Notes under the pieces: generated by a model
The model's input: only the letters and a program-made list of their open reading frames with translations
Database searches by the model: none
Told to the model about the DNA's origin: nothing
Position numbers and translations under genes: made by a program
Shown here: positions 7,001 through 14,894 of the stretch, one piece after another
Position numbering within the stretch: the stretch's first letter is position 1
How the letters are laid out: the number at the start of each line of letters is the position of its first letter
Origin: Sphingomonas sp. M1-B02
Lineage (GTDB): Bacteria > Pseudomonadota > Alphaproteobacteria > Sphingomonadales > Sphingomonadaceae
DNA length: 64,000 nt
Assembly: GCF_026167525.1 (NCBI RefSeq)
Contig: NZ_CP110679.1
Location: 2,033,501-2,097,500 of the forward strand
Reading direction: 5' to 3'

Positions 7001-8398
7001 ATGTCCCGGCTAGTTCTGAACGAGGTGTTTCCTACAGTGGGCAAGCCTACTGTTACATATATCGAACGGGACGATGGAGCGCCTGAACGAAAACTGACCG
7101 CCTCTCTTCAGACGCCAGGTCAAATCTGCATGCTTACTGGTCCCTCGAAGCTTGGTAAAACCAGCTTGTATCAGCAAGTTGTTCCTACTCTAAAGCGTGA
7201 GCCCCTCGTAATTCGTTGCTCAGGAAAGCTTGACCACAGAAATTTTTGGGCAACCGCACTTGAGCGCCTGGATTTCTCCCGGCTGGCTGAGCGAGGCAAT
7301 GCATGGGGCCTTAGAACTGAAGCTAGTATTGGCACGTCGGGGGAGAGTGGGTGGAAATGGCTTTCTACTATCATGCCGACGTTGAACCTAAAGTTGGGAG
7401 CAGACGGAAATATATCAAACAAGCGTCACTTTGCTCAAGCAGAGCTGTCGGCATCCCATTTGATACCGCTTTTAAAAGAAATGCCTTTGCAGTTAATTGT
7501 GGAAGATTTTCATTATTTGGATGTTGAGGTCAAGCGCGAGATATTCCAGCAGTGGAAATCGTTCGTTGATGAGGGTATTTCTGTTTTAGTTTTCAGCACG
7601 GCACATCATTCGAACGAACTGTTCTCTGCAAATGCCGATTTATCTGGCCGAACAAGAGTTCTTGATTTGGGCCAGTGGCGAAGTGATGATCTAGCAAAGA
7701 TTGTTAAGGTGGGATTTGATTATTTAGGGATTAAAAATGGCGAAGCCATTCGCCAATATGTCGCCACTGAATCCGTAGGCGTTCCTATAATTACTCAGCA
7801 GATTTGCTTCGATTTCGCTTCTCGTTTAGATCTAAGTAGATCATCGAATGATGTCCGAAAAAACTATCACCCTACTCATATCAAAGAAAATGTCCGAAAC
7901 GTCGCTAAAGAGTTTTATTCCGGATTTGAGAGAGACTACGAACGCCTAGTCGAGGGCCCGAGAAGTCGTGCCAGAAAGCACGACACATATGGTATGATAT
8001 TAAGCGCATTTGTCATGGACCCAATAAAGTTCTCTTTGTCGAAATCTGAGTTAGTGGAGCGCATTAACCAGCTTAGCACCAAAGAGGCGATACCAATCGC
8101 CTCGATAAATTCCGCTTTGAAAGCACTATCCTCGCACCAGAAAAGAATGGCAAAAACTCTTCTGGAGTGGCAGCCCACTCGTGAAATGCTTCACATAATC
8201 GAGCCGACGTTTGTGTACTACCTTCGGCAACGAGTGCAGGAGAACCACGAGGCAGGCGATGAGCAGGGCGACCTGCTTCACTCATTGTTCGATAAAATGG
8301 CCCAAGTGCCGTATATTCGCGAGTCAGTTATACCTAGGCATGCTGGACCCCGCATTACCCAGACTGGCCCAAGAGGCCCGTATCCAGTGAAGCGGTAA
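7001..8398 (+). CDS. P-loop AAA-type ATPase, probably acquired
   Basis: This 465-residue protein has a Walker A motif GPSKLGKTS at residues 47-55 and a Walker B-like LQLIVED ending at about residue 169, followed by FHYLD. A likely sensor region follows (VLVFSTAHH). The part after residue 275 is rich in charged helices and may hold a winged-helix region (residues about 325-385); no nuclease or other effector motif is seen. Base composition is clearly lower in GC than its neighbours, with many A/T-ending codons, so it looks horizontally acquired. It begins 5 bp after nrdB, whose last codons supply the GGAG. Single-gene ATPases of this shape are often found in defence contexts, but that is inference. 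Confidence 0.8.
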   Translation: MSRLVLNEVFPTVGKPTVTYIERDDGAPERKLTASLQTPGQICMLTGPSKLGKTSLYQQVVPTLKREPLVIRCSGKLDHRNFWATALERLDFSRLAERGNAWGLRTEASIGTSGESGWKWLSTIMPTLNLKLGADGNISNKRHFAQAELSASHLIPLLKEMPLQLIVEDFHYLDVEVKREIFQQWKSFVDEGISVLVFSTAHHSNELFSANADLSGRTRVLDLGQWRSDDLAKIVKVGFDYLGIKNGEAIRQYVATESVGVPIITQQICFDFASRLDLSRSSNDVRKNYHPTHIKENVRNVAKEFYSGFERDYERLVEGPRSRARKHDTYGMILSAFVMDPIKFSLSKSELVERINQLSTKEAIPIASINSALKALSSHQKRMAKTLLEWQPTREMLHIIEPTFVYYLRQRVQENHEAGDEQGDLLHSLFDKMAQVPYIRESVIPRHAGPRITQTGPRGPYPVKR

Positions 8399-8672
8399 AG
8401 GGCGCAAACCGCACGGTTCTGGGGGCTCCGCGGACACCTGGGGCACCACCGGTTCCGGGACACAAAACTTACCGCAGACGAGGCTCCGCGACCGTGCACT
8501 CCTAGATTTCGCCCGATAGGGGCGCAAACTGCATTAACGAATATGCAATCATCGCAATTGCAGCAGAGCAATTTTTACCGCATCAATTTCGCAACGTTCA
8601 ATCGCACGTTCATCCGCATCCAAATATGCGCTGAAACGGTTGAAGGTTCCCGGCAAAAGGAGGCCGAACCCC
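8399..8672. other. Intergenic region before the small-protein/ART-like pair
   Basis: No gene is seen in these 274 bases. A 14-base sequence recurs with one mismatch: GGGCGCAAACCGCA (8400-8413) and GGGCGCAAACTGCA (8520-8533). The second half is AT-richer (about 8535-8640) and is the probable promoter region of the coupled pair that follows. Confidence 0.45.
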
Positions 8673-8849
8673 ATGACGCATGCGCAGCGCAACGCTGGGA
8701 TTCTCAAAATGCTTGAGGAAGAAACCAAGCGCGCGACCGTGTCCAAGGCTACTGCTCGTGAGACGCTGATCAACGAAGGCATTTACACCAAGAAGGGTAA
8801 GCTGCGCGCCGAGTTTGGCGGCGGCAAGAAGGAAACTGCAGCCGCTTGA
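8673..8849 (+). CDS. Small basic protein, partner of the ART-like gene
   Basis: This 58-residue protein starts at ATG 8673, chosen because AAAGGAGG lies 8 bases upstream; an earlier in-frame ATG at 8640 has no such site. It is helical and basic: NAGILKMLEEETKRATVSKATARETLINEGIYTKKGKLRAEFGG. The segment KATARETLINEGIYTKKGKL is of a kind I recall from small uncharacterised proteins. The stop overlaps the TTG start of the next gene by 3 nt, so the two are coupled. A small upstream partner is the usual layout for an antitoxin or immunity gene, but no antitoxin family is recognised. Confidence 0.7.
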   Translation: MTHAQRNAGILKMLEEETKRATVSKATARETLINEGIYTKKGKLRAEFGGGKKETAAA

Positions 8850-9442
8850 GCCGGCTCGCTACCTCGTTCGTACTCGGCTATCACGGCTGCGACAAGGCGA
8901 CGGCTTCCAGGGCGATCAGCGGCGATATCTCGCTCCTGCAAAGCGACCGCGATTATGACTGGCTCGGCCCGGGCGCCTATTTCTGGGAATCCGATCCGCA
9001 ACGCGCCTTGGAATGGGCCCAGTGGAAGGTTGGCATCGGCCATTATTCCACCGCAGCCGTGGTCGGCGCCGTTATCGATCTAAGGCATTGTCTCGATCTG
9101 GTTTCCCGTGACGACCTGAAACTGGTCAGTGCCGCCTATCAATCGTTCATGGAGATCCAACGCCGGTCGGGCTTGCCGATGCCGGAGAACAGGAGCGCGA
9201 AGGGCGAGCCGAATGCGGATCGCGTCCTGCGCTATCTGGATTGTGCGGTCTTGAGGCATTTGCACAGCGTGCTCGACGCGGTGCCGGCGGAAGCGCGCAC
9301 GATCGAGCCCTTCGACACCGTTCGAGGGATGTTCACGGAGGGCGGTCGCCTCTACAAAGGCAGCGGATTTCGCAAGAAGAGCCACGTCCAGATCGCCGTC
9401 CGCAGCGACGATTGCATCAAAGGGCTCTTCTTGCCGCGCTAG
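8846..9442 (+). CDS. ADP-ribosyltransferase-like protein (possible toxin)
   Basis: This 198-residue protein starts at TTG 8846, overlapping the preceding small gene. The N-terminus has LGYHGCDKATA (His13) and, after a short gap, YDWLGPGAYFWESDPQRALEWA (Tyr45). It ends with FTEGGRLYKGSGFRKKSHVQIAVR (Glu165). A YHG motif, a G-x-YF motif followed by an alanine/tryptophan helix, and a late Glu fit the H-Y-E layout of the PARP/DUF3990-like ADP-ribosyltransferase fold. Activity, target and toxin role are inference. There is no signal peptide, so it would act in the cytoplasm unless delivered by another system. Confidence 0.65.
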   Translation: MSRLATSFVLGYHGCDKATASRAISGDISLLQSDRDYDWLGPGAYFWESDPQRALEWAQWKVGIGHYSTAAVVGAVIDLRHCLDLVSRDDLKLVSAAYQSFMEIQRRSGLPMPENRSAKGEPNADRVLRYLDCAVLRHLHSVLDAVPAEARTIEPFDTVRGMFTEGGRLYKGSGFRKKSHVQIAVRSDDCIKGLFLPR

Positions 9443-9477
9443 ATTGGTCAAGTCATCGTCCCATAAGGAGCGAGCCG

Positions 9478-9573
9478 ATGTTGATGATTAAGCTCGTCCG
9501 GATCAGCGTTGGGGCCGCCGTCACGCTCCGCCTCCCCTTTTCCGCCCCACATCGACCGACGCTACCAAAGTAG
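9478..9573 (+). CDS. Possible 31-residue peptide
   Basis: A short open frame starts at ATG 9478, with AAGGAG about 7 bases upstream (AAGGAGCGAGCCG), a good ribosome binding site. The peptide begins MLMIKLVRISVGAAVTLRL, hydrophobic and basic, and ends in LPK. Only the ribosome site supports it; the rest of 9443-9716 shows nothing else. Confidence 0.25.
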   Translation: MLMIKLVRISVGAAVTLRLPFSAPHRPTLPK

Positions 9574-9716
9574 GATTCCGCCTGATACGCTTGCCGCGAC
9601 TCAGCACGCGTCCGCTCTTTGCACCGTCGAACCACCCCCCAGCCAAGCGCAACGAAACAACCCAACCACGCAATTTTTTGTCACAAAACGCGTGAAAAGT
9701 GCGAAGCTAAGCCCCC

Positions 9717-11411
9717 TCAGGCCGCAAATGCCGCCGCATCGATCGCATACAGCACATCCGCCTTCGCCATCGCCGCGGCCTTCAACCCCATCGCCTCGGG
9801 CACGATCTGCTCGACATAGAAGCGCGCCGCCGCCGCCTTCATCGCCAAAAACGCCGCATCCCCCTCGGATCGAACCGCAACGCGCCCCTGATGCTCCATC
9901 AGCCAGCCGCAAGTCGCGACCGAGAGCATCGTCAGGAAGGGATAGCTCGCCGCGAGCCGGCCGTCCGTGTCGACGCCGAGCAGGTTGCGCGCGACCTCCT
10001 CACAGGCGTCGATCAGCCGGATCAGCCCGTCATCCTCGGCATCCCCGCGCATCTGCGCGAGCAGCCCGAGCAAGGTCCCGCCATTGTCGCCCGAGAGTTT
10101 CCGCCCGACCAGATCGGCCGCCTGGATGCCGTTGGTGCCCTCATAGATCGGCGTGATCCGCGCATCGCGGAAATGCTGCGCCGCGCCGGTCTCCTCGATA
10201 TAGCCCATCCCGCCATGGACCTGGACTCCCAGCGAAGCGACTTCGTTGCCCAGATCGGTGCCATGCGCCTTGGCCAGCGGCGTCAGCAGCTCGACCCGCG
10301 CCTTGGCCGCCGCATCGCCCGCCAGCCCGCGATCGAGCTGGCCGAACGCATAATAGACCAAAGCCCGCGCCGCCTGGGTCTGCGCCTTCATCCGCAGCAG
10401 CATGCGGCGCACATCGGGATGCTCGACGATCGCCACCGGCTTGCCGCCCCGCACCCCCTGGATGCGCTCGCGGGCATAGGCCACCGCGCGCTGCGTCGCC
10501 CGCTCGGCGACCTGCACGCCCTGCAGGCCGACGTTGAGCCGCGCATTGTTCATCATCGTGAACATCGCCCGGATCCCGCCAAATTCGGGGCCGACCAGCT
10601 CGCCGATGCAATCGTCATGGTCGCCGAAGGAGAGCACGCAGGTCGGCGAGGCGTGCAGCCCCATCTTATGCTCGATCGAGACGACCTTGATGTCGTTGAA
10701 AGCACCCGGCGTGCCATCGGCATTGAGCCGGAACTTGGGCACCAGGAACAGCGAGAGCCCCTTGGTGCCCGCGGGCGCATCGGGGGTGCGGGCCAGCACC
10801 AGATGGACGATATTGTCGGCCAGGTCATGGTCGCCGAACGAGATGTAGATCTTGGTGCCCTTGATCCGGAAGCTGCCGTCGCCGACCGGCTCGGCCTTGG
10901 TCTTGAGCGCGCCGACATCGCTGCCCGCCTGCGGCTCGGTCAGGTTCATCGTCCCCGTCCAGTCGCCGGTGGCGAGATGCGGCAGATACAGCGCCTGCTG
11001 CTCGGGCGAACCGTGGTGGACCAATGCCTCGATGGTGCCAACGGTGAGGATCGGCGCCAGCGCGAAGCCCATGTTCGCGGTGCCCAACGTCTCGAGCACC
11101 GCGATCGAGAGGCTGACCGGCAGCCCCTGCCCGCCATATTCCGCGGGCGATCCGATCGTCCCCCAGCCGCCCTCGACATAAGCGCGGTAGGCCGCGGCAT
11201 AGCCCTCGGGCAAAGTGACGCCCGCATCGCTCCACTGCGCGCCGACCTGGTCGCCGATTCGATCGAGCGGCGCCCATTCGCCCGCCGCAAACTGCCCCGC
11301 GCCGTCCAGCACCGCCTCGACCAGATCGGGCGTCGCCTCTTCGCTGATCTCGTGCAGGCGGACGATATGGTCGAGCACGAAGCGCTGCTCGGCGGTGGCG
11401 GGGGTGAACAT
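9717..11411 (-). CDS. Acyl-CoA dehydrogenase
   Basis: This 564-residue flavoprotein has the acyl-CoA dehydrogenase layout with a long N-terminal part and an extra C-terminal domain. Visible motifs are YGGQGLPVSLSIAVLE, MNLTEPQAGSDVGALKTKA (substrate/FAD-binding signature), IKGTKIYISFGDHDL, and GGMGYIEETGAAQHFRDARITPIYEGTNGIQAADLVGRKL, where the GYIEE region holds the active-site area and YEGT the FAD-binding end. The family oxidises the alpha-beta bond of acyl-CoA; DmdC-like and FadE-like proteins share this length. Substrate is not assignable. It is divergent from tsaC with 48 bp between starts. Confidence 0.9.
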   Translation of the reverse strand: MFTPATAEQRFVLDHIVRLHEISEEATPDLVEAVLDGAGQFAAGEWAPLDRIGDQVGAQWSDAGVTLPEGYAAAYRAYVEGGWGTIGSPAEYGGQGLPVSLSIAVLETLGTANMGFALAPILTVGTIEALVHHGSPEQQALYLPHLATGDWTGTMNLTEPQAGSDVGALKTKAEPVGDGSFRIKGTKIYISFGDHDLADNIVHLVLARTPDAPAGTKGLSLFLVPKFRLNADGTPGAFNDIKVVSIEHKMGLHASPTCVLSFGDHDDCIGELVGPEFGGIRAMFTMMNNARLNVGLQGVQVAERATQRAVAYARERIQGVRGGKPVAIVEHPDVRRMLLRMKAQTQAARALVYYAFGQLDRGLAGDAAAKARVELLTPLAKAHGTDLGNEVASLGVQVHGGMGYIEETGAAQHFRDARITPIYEGTNGIQAADLVGRKLSGDNGGTLLGLLAQMRGDAEDDGLIRLIDACEEVARNLLGVDTDGRLAASYPFLTMLSVATCGWLMEHQGRVAVRSEGDAAFLAMKAAAARFYVEQIVPEAMGLKAAAMAKADVLYAIDAAAFAA

Positions 11412-11459
11412 CGGAAACCTCTCTTGTCGCTCTTTGCCAAGCGCTATAGCCCCCCTGGG

Positions 11460-12416
11460 GTGAGCCCGACAAATCCCCGCATCTTACCCTACGGCGAGGC
11501 CGCGATCGCCGAGGCGGCCGCGCTGATCCGCGCCGGCGGCTGCGTCGCGGTGCCCACCGAGACGGTTTACGGCCTGGCCGCGGACGCCACCGATTCGCGC
11601 GCAGTGGCGGGGATTTACGAAGCCAAGGGCCGACCGAGCTTCAATCCGCTGATCGTCCATGTTCCCGATCTCGCGGCGGCGGAGTTGATCGCGGAGTTCG
11701 ACGAAACGGCGCGCTCGTTGGCCGAGCGCTTCTGGCCCGGCCCGCTGACGCTGGTGCTGCCGCTGCGGCCGGACTCGGGGATCGCCTCGTTGGTCACCGC
11801 CGGCCTCCCGACCATCGCCATCCGCGTCCCCGCCCACCGCGCGATGCAGGCCCTGCTCGCGGCGACGGGCAAGCCCCTCGCCGCCCCCTCCGCCAACGCC
11901 AGCGGAGGCATCAGCCCGACCCGCGCCGAGCATGTGGCGGCGAGTTTGGCAGGGCGGATACCTCTGGTGATCGACGATGGGCCGACCCTGGCGGGGTTGG
12001 AGTCAACCATCGTACAGGGAGAACGGATTTTGCGGCCGGGCCCGTTGACCAAAGCACAACTCCACCCCGGCGAAGGCCGGGGCCCAGTTACCACGTCCTC
12101 CGATTCTGGACCCCGGCCTTCGCCGGGGGGGATAACAGCGCCCGGCCAACTCGACAGCCACTACGCCCCGAGCAAGCCGCTCCGCCTCAACGCCACCCAA
12201 ACGGAGACCGGCGAGTACCTAATCGGCTTCGGCCCAATCCCCGGCAACGAAACCCTCTCCGCCACCGCCAACCTAACCGAAGGCGCCGCCAACCTCTTCG
12301 CAGCCCTCCACCGCGCCGACGCATCCCCCGCCCCGGCAATCGCCATCGCCCCGATCCCGAACGTCGGCATCGGCGTGGCGATCAACGATCGCCTCCGCCG
12401 CGCCGCACATCGTTAA
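11460..12416 (+). CDS. tsaC: L-threonylcarbamoyladenylate synthase with in-frame palindromic repeat
   Basis: This 318-residue Sua5/YwlC-type enzyme makes threonylcarbamoyl-AMP for the t6A37 modification of tRNAs. The start is GTG 11460 (VSPTNPRILPYG). The YrdC domain covers about residues 15-200 with VAVPTETVYGLAADA, KGRPSFNPLIVHV and PSANASGGISPT. The C-terminal Sua5 domain starts near GQLDSHYAPSKPLRL. The linker between them (about residues 200-225) is encoded by a paired palindromic repeat, giving an unusual HPGEGRGPVTTSSDSGPRPS stretch. Reading frame is kept. The gene overlaps msrA at the stops. Confidence 0.92.
   Translation: MSPTNPRILPYGEAAIAEAAALIRAGGCVAVPTETVYGLAADATDSRAVAGIYEAKGRPSFNPLIVHVPDLAAAELIAEFDETARSLAERFWPGPLTLVLPLRPDSGIASLVTAGLPTIAIRVPAHRAMQALLAATGKPLAAPSANASGGISPTRAEHVAASLAGRIPLVIDDGPTLAGLESTIVQGERILRPGPLTKAQLHPGEGRGPVTTSSDSGPRPSPGGITAPGQLDSHYAPSKPLRLNATQTETGEYLIGFGPIPGNETLSATANLTEGAANLFAALHRADASPAPAIAIAPIPNVGIGVAINDRLRRAAHR
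12065..12128. repeat. Paired palindromic repeat inside tsaC
   Basis: CCCCGGCGAAGGCCGGGG at 12065-12082 and its reverse complement at 12111-12128 form an inverted pair; with flanking CCCAG/CTGGA bases each arm spans about 24 bp. Similar paired units sit between genes at 37943-38053, 52113-52212 and 63117-63194. Here the unit lies within a coding sequence, in frame, between two protein domains. Confidence 0.9.
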
Positions 12417-12958
12417 GCGGCGGCCCCTTCCTTCAGCCGATTGGCAAAGCTCTTCCGAAGTTTCCGGAGCTTGGGCGGGATCACCGCCAGGCAGTACGGG
12501 TTCCGCTGCCCCTCGCCCTGCCAATATTCCTGATGATAATCCTCGGCCGGATACCATTCGGTCAGCGGCTCGATCGTCGTGACGATCGGCGCGGGCCAGT
12601 CCGCCCCGGCGCGCTCAATCGCGGCCCGCGCCTCGGCTTCCTGCGCCGCGTCATGTGGGAAGATCGCCGAACGATATTGCGTGCCGACATCGTTGCCCTG
12701 CCGGTTGAGCTGCGTCGGATCATGCGTCCCCAGGAACACGTCGAGCAGATCGGCATAGCTGATCACGTCGCTGTCGAAGGTCAGGCGAATCGCCTCGGCA
12801 TGGCCGGTCGCGCCGCCGCAGACCTGCTTGTAGGTCGGATTGGCGACGGTGCCGCCGATATAGCCGCTCTCCACCTTGGTGACGCCGATCACGTCGTTGA
12901 ACACCGCCTCGGTGCACCAGAAACATCCGCCCGCGATCGTTGCGGTTTCGATAGCCAT
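12413..12958 (-). CDS. msrA: Peptide-methionine (S)-S-oxide reductase
   Basis: This 181-residue MsrA repairs methionine S-sulfoxide in proteins. The catalytic motif GGCFWCTEAVF is at residues 10-20 with the attacking Cys first. Further family blocks are GYIGG, YKQVCGGATGHAEAIRLTFD, and the C-terminal EDYHQEYWQGEGQRNPYC. The C-terminus is basic (KLRKLRKSFANRLKEG). The start ATG 12958 has AAGGAG 6 bases upstream. Its stop overlaps the convergent tsaC stop. Confidence 0.95.
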   Translation of the reverse strand: MAIETATIAGGCFWCTEAVFNDVIGVTKVESGYIGGTVANPTYKQVCGGATGHAEAIRLTFDSDVISYADLLDVFLGTHDPTQLNRQGNDVGTQYRSAIFPHDAAQEAEARAAIERAGADWPAPIVTTIEPLTEWYPAEDYHQEYWQGEGQRNPYCLAVIPPKLRKLRKSFANRLKEGAAA

Positions 12959-13024
12959 GTCGAACTCCTTGCTTGTGCCCCCAAGATAGGTTTGAGCGAG
13001 CCAAGGACAATGCGGAGACGGTGG

Positions 13025-14017
13025 ATGCGGGACGGTTCGGTGCTGGTGACGGGCGGCGCAGGCTATATCGGCAGCCATGCGGTGCTGGCGCTGCTCGATG
13101 CGGGCTGGAAGGTCGTCGTCGTCGACAATCTCGTCACCGGCTTCGACTGGGCGGTCGACGCCCGCGCGACCCTGGTCGTCGCCAACATCGAGGACGACGC
13201 CGCCGTCCGCCAGGCGATGCGGGACAATGACGTGGTCGCGGTGATGCACTTCGCCGGATCGGTGGTGGTGCCCGAATCGGTCAGCGATCCGCTCAAATAT
13301 TATCGCAACAACACCGTCGCCAGCCGCGCGCTGCTCGAAAGCGCGGTCGCCACCGGCGTTAAGCATTTCATCTTCTCCTCCACCGCCGCCACCTATGGCA
13401 TTCCCGAAGTGGTGCCGGTGCGCGAAGATTCGCCGAAAGTGCCGATCAATCCCTATGGCATGTCGAAGCTGATGACGGAGCATATGCTGCGCGACGTCGC
13501 CGCGGCGCATCCGATCAACTATTGCGCGCTGCGCTACTTCAACGTCGCCGGCGCCGATCCGCAGGGTCGCAGCGGCCAGTCGACCGCTGGCGCCACCCAC
13601 CTGATCAAGGTCGCGGTTGAAGCCGCCACCGGCAAGCGCGATGCCGTCTCGGTCTTCGGAACCGACTTCGCAACCGCGGACGGCACCGGGGTACGCGACT
13701 ATATCCACGTCACCGATCTAGCGGCGGCGCATGTCGACGCGCTCGACCTGCTGATCGCCAAACCGGACGAGAGCCACACGCTGAATGCCGGCTATGGCCG
13801 CGGCTTCTCGGTGCTGCAGGTGCTCGACGCGGTCGATCGCGTCACCAATCGCCAGATCGTCCGCAAGTTCGAGGGCCGCCGCGCCGGTGACCCCGATGCG
13901 CTGGTGGCGGACAACAGCGCGATCCTCGCCGCCCTCCCCTGGCGGCCGAAGCACGACGATCTCGACGGCATCGTCCAGGATGCGCTCGCCTGGGAGCGAA
14001 AACTAGCCGAGCGCTAG
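13025..14017 (+). CDS. galE: UDP-glucose 4-epimerase
   Basis: This 330-residue short-chain dehydrogenase/reductase interconverts UDP-glucose and UDP-galactose. It shows the N-terminal NAD-binding motif VLVTGGAGYIGSHAVLALL, HFAGSVVVPESVSDPLKYYRNN, the active-site Ser/Thr region FIFSSTAATYG, the catalytic NPYGMSKL (Tyr-x3-Lys), and GTGVRDYIHVTDLA. Start ATG 13025 is chosen for a GGAG 7 bases upstream; ATG 13010 in frame is also possible and adds five residues. It supplies sugar nucleotides for surface polysaccharide. It diverges from msrA. Confidence 0.93.
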   Translation: MRDGSVLVTGGAGYIGSHAVLALLDAGWKVVVVDNLVTGFDWAVDARATLVVANIEDDAAVRQAMRDNDVVAVMHFAGSVVVPESVSDPLKYYRNNTVASRALLESAVATGVKHFIFSSTAATYGIPEVVPVREDSPKVPINPYGMSKLMTEHMLRDVAAAHPINYCALRYFNVAGADPQGRSGQSTAGATHLIKVAVEAATGKRDAVSVFGTDFATADGTGVRDYIHVTDLAAAHVDALDLLIAKPDESHTLNAGYGRGFSVLQVLDAVDRVTNRQIVRKFEGRRAGDPDALVADNSAILAALPWRPKHDDLDGIVQDALAWERKLAER

Positions 14018-14733
14018 GGCGCCCGGCGGATCACCCGCAACTCGATCTGCCACCACAGCAGGGCCCAGATCGACCCGAACGCCCAGCCCGCGGCGACATC
14101 GCTCGGCCAGTGCACACCCAGATAGACCCGGCTCACGCCGATCGCCCCCACCAGCGCCAGCGCGGCCCCCAACAGGAATGCACGCACCGAGCGTTCCTGC
14201 ACTACGGGGAATAGCAAGGTCGCGATGGTGAGATAGACGATCGCGCTGTTCGCGGCATGGCCGCTGGGGAAGCTGTGCGACGCCTCCGCCATCAGTTTCT
14301 CGAACAGATCGGGACGTGTCCGCGCCACCAGCGCCTTCACCACCGTGACCGCGGACGAACCCAGGATCGTCGCCGCCAGGACCAGCAGCGCACTCCGCAT
14401 CCGGCCCCGCATCGCCAGGAACAGGCAGGTCGCCGCCACCACGAAGGTGAGCACCGTGCTGCTTCCCAACGCCGTCACGTCGCGCACTGCGGAGGGCAGC
14501 CAGGCCGGACCGATCGGCTGCTCGGGATGGCCGGGCACGCGCATCGCCAGCATGATCTCGCGGTCGAGATCGGCGCCGTCGCCCTCGCGGACTTCCATCC
14601 CGAACCAGATCATCACGGCGAAGATCAATGCGATCGCGGCCGCGAACACCATCGGCCAGGGGACGCGCAGCGATGGCCTGCGCCTCGGGTTCAGGGATAC
14701 CAGCGGCTCGATGGAATCGGGTACTTCATGCAT
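14014..14733 (-). CDS. PAP2-family membrane phosphatase
   Basis: This 239-residue integral membrane protein has about six hydrophobic segments and the three PAP2 phosphatase signatures: KALVARTRP, SFPSGHAANS, and SRVYLGVHWPSDVAAGW, which carry the catalytic His/Asp/Arg residues. Members dephosphorylate lipid phosphates such as phosphatidic acid or undecaprenyl pyrophosphate; which one applies here is not visible. The stop overlaps the convergent galE stop. ATG 14733 start. Confidence 0.9.
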   Translation of the reverse strand: MHEVPDSIEPLVSLNPRRRPSLRVPWPMVFAAAIALIFAVMIWFGMEVREGDGADLDREIMLAMRVPGHPEQPIGPAWLPSAVRDVTALGSSTVLTFVVAATCLFLAMRGRMRSALLVLAATILGSSAVTVVKALVARTRPDLFEKLMAEASHSFPSGHAANSAIVYLTIATLLFPVVQERSVRAFLLGAALALVGAIGVSRVYLGVHWPSDVAAGWAFGSIWALLWWQIELRVIRRAP

Positions 14734-14805
14734 CGGGCCAGTCTGGCCCGCGAGCGCCCGGGCCGCAACCGTCGCCGGATGACAACGGTAGTAGGAATCG
14801 AGAAA

Positions 14806-14881
14806 TGGTGGGTCCGCCGGGGCTCGAACCCGGGACCTCTCGATTAAAAGTCGCTTGCTCTACCAACTGAGCTACGGACCC
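14806..14881 (-). tRNA. tRNA-Lys (anticodon TTT)
   Basis: The minus strand folds as a complete tRNA: acceptor GGGTCCG/CGGACCC, D-arm GCTCAGTTGGTAGAGC, anticodon loop CTTTTAA within GCGACTTTTAATCG, T-arm GGTTCGAGCC, discriminator A and an encoded CCA end (14806-14808). The anticodon is TTT, reading lysine AAA/AAG. Confidence 0.97.
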
Positions 14882-14894
14882 ACACCAAGGCGGC

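Noticed and set aside
8400..8533. 14-bp direct repeats as phage or island attachment sites
   Set aside because: No integrase, no tRNA end at either copy and only about 106 bases between; kept only as a low-interest observation.
7001..9442. The island as a prophage remnant
   Set aside because: No phage structural, lysis, integrase or replication genes are seen.
9891..11459. Long N-terminal extension of tsaC on the plus strand
   Set aside because: It is antisense to the acyl-CoA dehydrogenase and not like any TsaC; the GTG at 11460 gives the normal start.
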